From positions 558,001 to 622,000 of the forward strand of contig NC_089457.1 of NCBI RefSeq assembly GCF_026210795.1: a DNA stretch of 64,000 bases, written 5' to 3'. The stretch comes from Rhizophagus irregularis. Its lineage: Eukaryota > Glomeromycota > Glomeromycetes > Glomerales > Glomeraceae. Under the pieces are notes generated by a model. That model had not been told where the DNA came from, searched no databases, and was given only the letters and a program-made list of their open reading frames with translations. How positions within the stretch are numbered: the stretch's first letter is position 1; every line of letters starts with the position of its first letter. The position numbers were made by a program, and so were the translations under genes. Below are positions 26,164 through 34,847 of the stretch, piece after piece.

Positions 26164-28422
26164 AAAAAACCGGCAATTTATTATATTTCGTTTATCTATA
26201 ACCCAACAGCCGAACAGATGGTAAGTTCAAAATATATTTGTCTTAATTATTAATTAAACAAGTACGAATAACCTTCCTGATGCAATATAATCAAACAAGC
26301 CACTTGTACAAAAAAAAAAAAAGAGGATGAACGAAAGAACCCAAAAAAAGTAGAACTCACATTGAAACCATTTAAAGTCTTTCATACTTCGTGGCATTGA
26401 AAAAAAAAAATAAATAACACTGCGTGAAATTCTATTGATTATATATAGCCAAATTCAGGTTTATTTTGGGCACGTGTTACATCAAGATGCATATAGAATT
26501 TTTAGGTTTATAAATAATTTAGGTATAACAATGGTCGGCTGTAAGTAAGTTTCAGGCTACACTTTCTATTAAAATCATCATCATCATTATTTGAATGATT
26601 ACTTTTATTAATTCATTGAATATAAAAAAAAAATAAAAAAAAAATAAATAATAATAAGAAAACGAACCCGAAACAAGCAGTTAATTACAATGCCTAAATG
26701 TTTATATAAATGAGAGGATTATCAAATGTAACAAAATTTTCCAATCTTTTTTTTTTTTTTTTTTTTTGTGATTTTTACCCCAGTTTTGATTCCACTATAA
26801 TTTATAAAGTAAAAAGCAGGAGTTTTTTAAAGTTTCAACAAAAAAAAAAAAAAAAAATTTTCGTCTAACGTAGCGCAGTACATAATGTTGATATATTCGG
26901 TTATATAAATAACGGAAAATTTTAACAAAAAAGTAATCCTATTCAACATTAAAAAATAACAATGGTAAAATGAAAGATAATATTATTCAGATATTCGGAT
27001 GTTTCATTTCAATCGCGAAAAAGAATTATATGTAAGAAAGATAATGCATCATAATTAAGTATGTAATAAATAAATAATTATACACTGTATACTTATATAT
27101 ATATATATATATTTATTTACATGTATATATATAAAGATATTGAATGATGAAACTTTAAAAACAATATGTAATTTTATTACGCAGCGATTGATACAATTCT
27201 TTATGATTAAGGGAACAGTTGGATTGGTAGGATTTCAAAATTTGAAAACATATGAAAACATATTTGTTCTCATTGATTTCTTTAAACGAAATAAAATCAA
27301 AATTGTGAAACGTAACATTAATAATTTTTTTTTTCAGGTTCACAAGAAATCAAAAAGATATTTAGAGAGTATAAACAATAACTTGATAATCAAAGATGAT
27401 TTAAACACGTATCATATTTATTTGAATTACAAATATCTTTTTTTTTTTAAGTTTATAATCTTGAAAAAGGAATTATACAAAAGTGAAAAGTTTTACATAA
27501 AAAGATAATAAAGAAATTACCGAAATGGCAAAATCTTAAAACGGATGAGAAAAAGCGCCTCAATTAAAGTTCTTTAAAAATAAAGTTCATTAATTAACTT
27601 TTAGTTGTTATTTATCTTTTTTGTTATCTTTTATTATCTTGAACCAATCCAATGAATTAACGCGAACGCATCACAGAAATTATTATTTTTAAAATTACTT
27701 TATTTTAATAATTCATTATATCGTTAATAATGGTTATTTTTGTATTTGTGTAAAATTACACTGTATTCTGTATTTCTGTATTCTATGGAAAAAAAAAATT
27801 TTTTTTTTTTTTTTTTACGCGACAACATAAATAATAATTTTCATATGTTAAACTCAGATAAAGGTTCATTAAAATTCTATGAGTTTTTGCCAAGTTTTAT
27901 GATAATGGAATTGGGAAATTAATTCCCTTTTTTTTTCTCTTGATAACTATAATAGGTTACTTTGTAATCATGATAAAAATAATTGGTATAATGGAATTTA
28001 GTAACCTTTCTAACCATTTAACGAATTAAAGTTAGGAGAGATTCGTTATTTCCCTTTCTTTTTATTGGTTTTGATTGATTTCATTTTATAATTTGTTCTT
28101 TTTTTTTTTTCTTTTTTTAACTAAAAAAATAATCATGGGGGGGGTATTTTTCTTTTCTTTCTCCATCAATTTTTTTGTTTTTTTTTTTACAAAAAATGAT
28201 CCCTTTTAATTTTTCATGTAATTAGTACTTGTATTTTTGGAATGTGTTTTTTGGATGTATTTGAGAGTATTATTGTTATTATTGTATGGTTATATTATTG
28301 TATGGTTACGTGTTAATAATTCAATAAAATCATTTTTTTCAATTATTTTATACTTTGTCAGAACTTTAATTTCAAATTTCCTAAAATTTCCTGTCTCATT
28401 GATAATCGGAAACTTATAAAGA

Positions 28423-28458
28423 TTCGCGCATAAGTCTCGCGCATAAGTCTCGCGCATA
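28423..28458. repeat. 13-bp triplicate TCGCGCATAAGTC
   Basis: Three tandem copies, the last cut to TCGCGCATAA. Unusually GC-containing for this desert, with a CGCG core in each unit. Confidence 0.85.
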
Positions 28459-28660
28459 ATGTTTAGATTAATCAAGTAATCTGTAAAAGAACATTTTCAG
28501 ATACGTACAGCACGTGGAAACGCATGGACTCTCAAAAATATCATCATAAATGCGCAGGAAATCTTCAAATGTTATTCCTTCTTTCTTTAAACGAAAAATC
28601 AGTGTGATGAGACATGATGAATCATGGCCGATCTACAATAGAAGAGATCGAGAGAATCAA

Positions 28661-28738
28661 ATTGTATGTATTATTTTGTTGAGATGATCCATCTAATTAA
28701 TTGTACGTATTATTTTGTTGAGATGATCCATATAATTA
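28661..28738. repeat. 39-bp tandem duplication
   Basis: Two adjacent copies starting ATTGTATGTATT and ATTGTACGTATT share TTTTGTTGAGATGATCCAT and differ at two or three positions. Confidence 0.85.
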
Positions 28739-28800
28739 TATATTTTCAAAATATAGGAAAAAATTCTCGATTTGAAAAAAGTTAATTCATTTAAATATGT

Positions 28801-28868
28801 CATCACTCATCCATTCATCCACTCATCCACTCATCCACTCATCCACTCATCCACTCATCTACTCATCC
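28801..28868. repeat. 8-bp minisatellite (CATCCACT)
   Basis: About eight tandem copies, slightly degenerate at both ends. A short frame through it (28797-28994) encodes a Ser/His/Pro repeat and is probably not a gene. Confidence 0.9.
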
Positions 28869-29309
28869 GATGAAAACGAAAATATGATACTTATTCTATT
28901 AAAAGATCTTAATTCAAGATTAATTCATGAATTAAAAAAATTTATATATTTTAATATTTTAATCATCAAGAGGGAGAAGGCAGCTGACGAGTGATAGAGG
29001 TGAGTGAAAATAGTAAATCATATCGTTGAAAATTAATGCTTATTATATTGAATTATTTGAACTATAAAGTTAAACAATTCTTGATTTAACACTAGTAATT
29101 TATTTCTCATCGGTCAATGGATTATAGTTCACATCATCCTCTTCTTGGTTGATTACAACGTTACATACTGTAAGTGGGAATAAATTTCTTAGGAATCAGG
29201 ATAACTTCACCGCTACTTAAAAAAAAAAAAAATTCAATTCTATATAGTCTGTTGTTTATTCTGCGATTTTTACTGGTCTGCCGTGGCTTTTTATGTAAAT
29301 TTTTGCATA

Positions 29310-29970
29310 CTCTAGATGTGTTATACTTGTTCGTGCAAGTTCAATACTTGTTTTTACATGTTCTGGTAAGTGTTATACTCGTTTTTACATGTCCAAATAA
29401 GTGCTACACATGTTCTGGTGAGTGCTGTACTTGTTTTTACATGATCTGGTCTTGTTTTTATATGTTCTAATAAGCGCTAGCTACATGCGTGCTACACTTG
29501 TTTTTACATGATCTGGTAAGTGCTTTCCTTGTTTTTATATGTTCTAATAAGCGTTACACATGTTCTGGTAATTGCTACGCATGTTCTGGAGAGTACTATA
29601 CTTGTTTTTACATGATCTGGTAATTGCTGCACATAGTTCCGGTGAGTGCTACACTTGTTTTTACATGTATGATCTGGTAAGTGTTATTCTTGTTTTTATA
29701 TGTTCTAATAAGCGCTACACATGTTCTGGTAATTGCTACACATGTTCTGGAAAGTGCTATACTTGTTTTACATGATCTGGTAATTGCTGCACATGTTCCG
29801 GTGAGTGCTACACATGTTTTTTACATGTATGATCTGGTAAGTGTTATTCTTGTTTTTATATGTTCTAATAAGCGCTAGCTACACAATGCGTGCTACACTT
29901 GTTTTTACATGATCTGGTATTCTAGTAAGTGCTATCCTGCATCCTTGTTTTTATAATAAGCGCTACACAT
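29310..29970. repeat. Complex minisatellite with a 160-bp higher-order unit
   Basis: Built from shuffled short modules: ACATGTTCTGGTAAGTGCTA, ACACTTGTTTTTACATG, ATGATCTGGTAAGTG and ATATGTTCTAATAAGCGC. A higher-order period of about 160 bp is visible, for example CATGATCTGGTAATTGCTGC at 29611 and again at 29771. Many modules carry GGTAAGT, a consensus 5' splice site. Open frames across it encode Cys/Tyr/Thr-rich repeats (CYTCFYM-like) that arise from the repeat itself. Confidence 0.9.
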
Positions 29971-30291
29971 GGTTGGTTGCCGTAAGTAACGATTATTGTA
30001 TATCCTTTAGCGGTTATAATATTATAAACGTAAGCTGTAAATTGGCTGTAATAAATACTCCACTATTGTGGTTAGCTGGTTAACCGAAAGATAATTTTGA
30101 TTTAAACCTATTATATTATTATATTTACTTGACTTTTGGACTTACAACTATTTACGGCATGCATCTAGTTACTTGTTATTTAGATCATTGTGAAATACTG
30201 AAGATGAATTCTTTTGATCAATCTCATACTAAAATATTAATTTAATCCGTAAATTATATAGATGACCTTGTGGCGTTAATCTACAGTATTA

Positions 30292-30331
30292 CTGAAAACA
30301 CCGGCCGGCATCGGAAAACACTGACCGGCAT
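30292..30331. repeat. 20-bp GC-rich direct repeat
   Basis: Two adjacent copies, CTGAAAACACCGGCCGGCAT then CGGAAAACACTGACCGGCAT, form a small GC island in AT-rich surroundings. Confidence 0.75.
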
Positions 30332-30931
30332 AGTTTCATGTGTCGGAATGTGACTACGCGAGTACCATATTGGTAATCAGGGTAACCCTTTATAATACTA
30401 ATATAATACTAATTAATATTCTCTTCAAGATAACAAAATCTCATCATAGTCTCAAGAGTCTCAAAATTTGGTTTGTGTTAAATACTTGATTCCGACATTT
30501 CTAGGAGTAAGTAGGTTAAAGTTTTTTATTGATTAATCACTTATTAATTATTACAATTAATAATTGGATCATTATATCGTTTTTTTAACAAGTTATTATG
30601 CTCCAATGTTCATGCCATCTCCCTATAGAACTCTTTTACACGTTTGTGTTTTTATTTTGGAAAATTATTTCTTTAGTCTTATCCATTAAAAGGTAATTTA
30701 GATATTTATGGACCAAAATTTTGGTTGATGAAATAATGTTACACAGCATATTAATGCCAATCACAACATATTCATGCTAATCGGATTTTTCTTTCAAGCT
30801 GTGGGAATCTTTTAATTCTAATATAATATATATATATATATTATTAGAGAATCTGTATTGTGTAACTAAATCTCATTTGGTACTAATAATTTTCTTTTTT
30901 TTTTACGGCTAGTAACTGACGATCTATCTAC

Positions 30932-31201
30932 ATGAACACAAAATTTGCGGTATTTCATCTTTTTATCACATTGATATCTTGTTGGATATTTTCGGAAAAA
31001 AGTAAATGATTCTTAAATGTATGATTCTATTTCTATGCAGCAATTATGGAATTAAAACATCATAATGCGCAAAATCTGTCCAACATGAAATTATCAGGTA
31101 ACTTTTTAGTTATAATTCAATTTAACACAAGGGTATAAAATATTAATAATTTAAAAATTCAATTAATAGGTGAGGGAAATTCTGAGAACTTTGCACAATA
31201 A
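30932..31201 (+). CDS. Candidate small secreted protein, three exons
   Basis: Proposed from splice signals rather than a long frame: exons 30932-31001, 31041-31097 and 31170-31201 join in frame to 52 residues. The N-terminus MNTKFAVFHLFITLISCWIF is a textbook signal peptide; the remaining thirty or so residues (SEKTIMELKHHNAQN and onward) are hydrophilic, with no transmembrane segment and no cysteine. Intron 2 (72 bp) has normal GT-AG ends and the usual size. Intron 1 is only 39 bp, short for this genome, and is the weak point. Size, signal peptide and location at the edge of a repeat-rich desert resemble fungal effector-like small secreted proteins, but no family is recognised and the effector role is inference. 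Confidence 0.35.
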
Positions 31202-31334
31202 TTTGGTTGCAGCAAGAACACTCGTTTGTTTAATGTAGGAAAAACCCTTTATTGGAGTACACATATGGGTTGCATTCACATAATTCCTATTAGTCATCCA
31301 TTGATCCACCATTCAAAATTAAATTTCAAATTGG

Positions 31335-31517
31335 TTACGTAATCTTTCAACGTGATTTTGTAAAATCTACAAGACAAATGGAAACAATTTTGGAACAAAG
31401 TTCTACAAATAATCATGATTTACGTTTAGACACTTTAATGAATCCCGTTATAGTGTCACTATATCCTACCGGCTTATCCTATAAATATTTGTTACCAATT
31501 TGCCATCTTTCCTAATG
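31335..31517 (+). pseudogene. Coding-like fragment 1, unidentified
   Basis: An open stretch of about 60 codons containing FQRDFVKSTRQMETILEQSS and LDTLMNPVIVSLYPTGLSYK, ending in a stop. The residue mix is balanced, unlike the low-complexity frames of the desert, which suggests present or past protein coding. There is no ATG at its left end and I do not recognise the family. It could be an exon of a gene I cannot resolve or a remnant. Confidence 0.3.
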
Positions 31518-31721
31518 CTATTATTATCTATTGAATTGTTTGAGACAAAATTGACCGCACTCATCAATTCATCTTAGGTAAGCTTACTTTAAAACTTATG
31601 TTATACATTTATTTTACACAATAACCTAATTAGATTTCAGAAAAATCTCCAATACTTTCATAAATATAAAAAAGGGTATATCATATATCACAAAGAATTC
31701 TTTTAATTATTTCTTCTGTAA

Positions 31722-31851
31722 AAAATAATCAGGAGGTTCTAATTTTTCTGTATCATGAACTTTTTCTGCAGGATGACATAATTGACGAATTGCAAGGTAA
31801 AGAAAACAGCTTTTGTACAACAGAAAAGAATGGTATGATGTTGACCTCCTG
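31722..31851 (+). pseudogene. Coding-like fragment 2, unidentified
   Basis: An open stretch containing NNQEVLIFLYHELFLQDDII, then DELQGKENSFCTTEKNG, ending in a stop after TSCR. Balanced composition, no recognised family, and no clear start. It may belong with fragment 1. Confidence 0.3.
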
Positions 31852-32483
31852 CCGGTAAGCATCATATGTCAAGCATGGGCGTTCCAGCCGTTCCAAGATT
31901 AATTTTTAGCTTTTAATTACAAATTAATAGTATCACTAGTCCCAACACGTGTGGTTTCCTTTTGTATTTGTATCAATTAGAGAATTTGTTACATTTAATT
32001 TGTCATTTACACGTAAACCTTTATTGTGATTCATATTGAGAGGTAATTTTAGTTCACAATCTTTTTTTATTAAAAAGTATTAATTTATCAAAAAAAAGAT
32101 TTATTTTTAGCATTTATTGTCAACTCCGAATTTATTAACCTCAATATTTTCCGGTTCTGCGCCACAATGTCTGTTTATACCACAAAGAAAAGCGCAAATG
32201 ATTATGAATTTTTCATTTTTTTTTTAAAAAAAGAAAATACCTTTTATTCGTTCTATTTCTTGTGTTAAATTGATAGTTAATTGAAGTAACTTTATCATAA
32301 TTTTTTTAAAAAGAAAGAAAGAAACGGTAATGAATCCGTTATCCCATAATTTTTTTCAAATTGAATTATTCATTTTTGTTAGACAATAATTAACTTAATA
32401 TAACTTTGTTTTAATTCTAAAGCAAGATTTTATTATCGACGTAGCAATAATTATCATTTATGTTACGTCTTCGCGCTTGCTGA

Positions 32484-33046
32484 GAGAAACCACATGCTGG
32501 GCACTTTGGTGAATTGAAATATAATAATGATACCAGAGAATCAGCTAGTGAACATTTTAATTTAAAAATTGTACGTATACTATGTCTTTACTAAAAAATT
32601 TTTATTTTCTTTTTCAAATTCAATTTTAAAAAAAAATTTATTTTAATTAAAAGAAATATTCATATACACAAAATATTATTACATTTTTTAATAAATCACA
32701 ACGATTATACGTATTATTTATTTTTTAATTTTTAATTTATTATTTTATTATGTAATTTTTTCTAATGAAATATTATAATTAAATATTATAATTCATATTG
32801 CAATATTTTAATGTTGTATCATATATTTCGCATATAGTTTTTCAATTTTTTTTTATTTTGCAAATATTTACGGTATAAAAAATGATAATACTAAGTAAAC
32901 TTTTTCCGTCCATTTTCAGGGGTGCTGGTTTTCATGAAAACATATACTATGATGTTGAAGCACCAGTGGTAAAGTCGTTTTTTAATATCAATCTTCCTTC
33001 TAAACGGAGATTGACAAATGAAAAATCGACATGTATTATATATTGA
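32484..33046 (+). pseudogene. Relic resembling a CENP-B/pogo-type transposase DNA-binding region
   Basis: Two open pieces. 32484-32570 reads GHFGELKYNNDTRESASEHF followed by NLKI, like the NxTRxAxxxFNV turn of helix-turn-helix domains in pogo/Tigger-like proteins. 32921-33046, just after an acceptor-like TTTTCAG, reads GAGFHENIYYDVEAPVVKSF, which resembles the GAGRxxxYxxxExxxxxWF segment that follows that helix-turn-helix. The order and spacing of the two match the family, but the joining helix and the whole catalytic domain are absent. I take it as a fragment of a plain DNA transposon or of a domesticated DNA-binding gene. The match is from memory of family patterns and is weak. Confidence 0.3.
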
Positions 33047-33149
33047 TATGCGACAGATCATTAGTAAGTCGTTCATTTTTGTTTTCACTTTTTCTTTCTT
33101 TCTTTCTTTTTTTTTTAAAAAAAAAGGGGTTTTATACACTTTAATAATA

Positions 33150-34073
33150 ATGCCAGAATATATTATTAATAAAGAAGCTTATTTAAAAATTATCCTTCAT
33201 GCTTGTAAATATCCAAGTAGTACTGTAAATGGTGTTCTTTTAGCACAAGAAGAAGTCGGTAATGATGATTCAAATAAAATAATTATCGCTGACGCTATAC
33301 CATTATTTCATCATTGGAATACTCTAACCCCAATGTTGGAAGTTGGTTTACAACAGGTAAAAAAAAATAAAATTAAAATAATCTTTTTATTTATTTTTTT
33401 TTTATAGGATTCAACTCAATTTCTTTTCGAAATTGATTTAGATCGAAATTTATGCTGAACGAAATAAATTGAATATAATTGGATATTATCATGCTAATGA
33501 AAGAGTAGATGATAATAAATTACCACCATTTGGACAGAAAATTGCATCAAAAATATTAGAAAATTTTAATATTAATGCAATTTCTCTTTTGGTATAAAAA
33601 ACATTTTTTTTTTTATTATTTTTGGTTACTTTTTAAAAACTTTTAAATTAATTAATGAATTAATGAAAATTTTCAAATATTTTAAATATTTTAAAGGTTC
33701 AAAATTCAAAATTATCACCAGAAAATCCAGAAATCGCAATTATGGTAATTATATACATTTGTTTTTATATTTATTTATTTATTTATTTATTATTTATAAA
33801 TAATAAAAACTCTTCTAACTTTTCATTTCACACTTTTATATCTAGCCTTATATTTTTAAGGAAAATCAATGGCGTCCTGATACTAAAGCATTTTCATCTA
33901 ATTTTGCTTTGGATAATAATGATTTACCTAAATTAGTTTCATCATCAATTTGTAAAAAACATTTTGAATATTTATACGATTTTGATGAACATCTTGAAAA
34001 TATAGAATTAGATTGGTTGAATAATATTAAAGTAGTAGAATTAGCATTTGAACAAAATTCAAAAACTAAATAA
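33150..34073 (+). CDS. EMC8: ER membrane protein complex subunit 8/9
   Basis: EMC8/9 is the cytosolic MPN-fold subunit of the EMC insertase, which places tail-anchored and polytopic proteins in the ER membrane. Exons 33150-33356, 33442-33591, 33697-33744 and 33846-34073 give 210 residues, the family's usual length. Landmarks: YLKIILHACKYPSSTVNGVL, DAIPLFHHWNTLTPMLEVGL, IIGYYHANERVDD and HFEYLYDFDEHLENIELDWL. The metal-binding JAMM residues of active MPN proteases are not present, as expected for EMC8. The ATG at 33150 gives the conserved start; a longer in-frame extension upstream is low-complexity Phe/Ser/Lys and follows a T10A9 tract, so I treat it as 5' leader. The second intron acceptor is at 33440-33441, not at the earlier TATAG, because only that choice gives QIEIYAERNKLN. 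Confidence 0.92.
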
Positions 34074-34169
34074 AAAAAAAAACATTAAGTAGTAACATAA
34101 CTTGTATCAAATTAATCAAATTATTACTTACCACATAACTTGAATAAATATATCGCACGCGATTTTCTT

Positions 34170-34647
34170 TCACTTTTCATTCCATTGATGTTGACATTCG
34201 TGATTACAACATTTATAAAATATTGACATAGGTTCATCTGCTGAACGTGTTTGAATTTGCATGAAATACGCTCGTGGATGTTCACATTTTGGACAGGTTA
34301 CTATTAAAAAAAAAATATTTAAGAATACTTTTAGGGGCGAGGAATTATATGTAAAAAAAACCTTACCTTCGGTTGAATCAACATTTTTCCATCCTTCTTC
34401 ACCACCAAGAACATCATCAACTTCCTTTCGTTTTAAAGTTGTTCGATTCTTATACTAGAAAAAAAAAGAGTAAAGTATTCTTAATATAAAAAATTTCAAG
34501 TAAACCAAATTGTGTTATAGTTTATTACATTACCTCTTTACTACCTATTGGAAATACGTAAGGGCAAGTTTGACAAAAAAATGATTGTTCACCTTGTGTG
34601 TGATGTTGGATTAATAATAGATTTCCACAGCAAGGACAAAATAACAT
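34170..34647 (-). CDS. RPC11: RNA polymerase III subunit C11 (TFIIS-like)
   Basis: RPC11 (POLR3K) is the small Pol III subunit with RNA-cleavage activity, needed for termination and reinitiation. Three exons, 34534-34647, 34367-34454 and 34170-34300, give 110 residues, matching the family's size. The N-terminal zinc ribbon is MLFCPCCGNLL followed by FCQTCPYVF. The linker KEVDDVLGGEEGWKNVDSTE is nearly invariant in the family. The C-terminal TFIIS-like ribbon shows CPKCEHPRAYFMQIQTRSAD then EPMSIFYKCCNHECQHQW, including the conserved RSADEPM loop whose Asp-Glu pair acts in cleavage. It is divergent from RPA135, with 200 bp between start codons. Confidence 0.96.
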
Positions 34648-34847
34648 TATTATTTAAACAAAACGAAAGGAACAGAGAATAGAAACAGGTATACGGAATG
34701 AGCTGTCAAGCGTATATGCAGTATACTCACTCATGTGATAGATGTCAGGATGATCTACATTCTATAATTTTTGATTGTTGATCAAATGATTAAATTTTTT
34801 TTTTTTTATCGGAATTCCAACTTCCAACGCTTTTTTTCTATTATAAA
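34648..34847. promoter_or_regulatory. Bidirectional promoter of RPC11 and RPA135
   Basis: The 200 bp between the divergent start codons of a Pol III and a Pol I subunit gene. Contains a long T run (about 34797-34808) and no clear TATA box. Shared control of the two genes is plausible but inferred from arrangement only. Confidence 0.6.

Larger units (their letters stand above)
15389..30931. other. 15.5-kb AT-rich gene desert
   Basis: No convincing multi-exon gene, RNA gene or transposon is readable here on either strand. The sequence is dominated by poly(A) and poly(T) runs, TA and TAAA microsatellites, and at least eight different minisatellites listed separately. The longest open frames encode only Lys/Asn/Phe/Ile-rich low-complexity peptides or read through repeats. 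A run of 12 C (24079-24090) and a run of 8 G (28137-28144) are exceptions in otherwise AT-rich DNA. It could be intergenic regulatory DNA, long untranslated transcripts, or decayed repeats; the sequence alone does not decide. Confidence 0.6.
31202..32483. other. Intergenic region with unresolved coding-like fragments
   Basis: No complete gene could be assembled. Two stretches read like real coding sequence and are listed separately. Several good donor/acceptor-like sites lie between them (for example TTAGGTAAGC near 31576), so an unrecognised or decayed multi-exon gene is possible. Confidence 0.4.

Noticed and set aside
27140-27508. 122-codon open frame in the gene desert
   Set aside because: It starts with TTG, is Lys/Asn/Phe/Ile-rich with homopolymer-coded Phe runs, and has no recognisable family. 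Long for such AT-rich DNA, but not enough to call a gene.
29174-29878. Cys/Tyr-rich open frames (98, 67 and 65 codons)
   Set aside because: They read through the complex minisatellite; the cysteine pattern is a by-product of the DNA repeat and changes frame between units.
28797-29970. CRISPR-like repeat arrays
   Set aside because: Repeats are head-to-tail satellites without unique spacers of constant length, in eukaryotic DNA with introns.
15389-32483. Retroelement or other virus-like remains in the desert
   Set aside because: No terminal repeats, reverse transcriptase, integrase or capsid-like stretches could be read on either strand.
33018-33149. N-terminal extension of EMC8
   Set aside because: The in-frame extension is Phe/Ser/Lys low complexity coded by T and A runs; the conserved protein starts at 33150.
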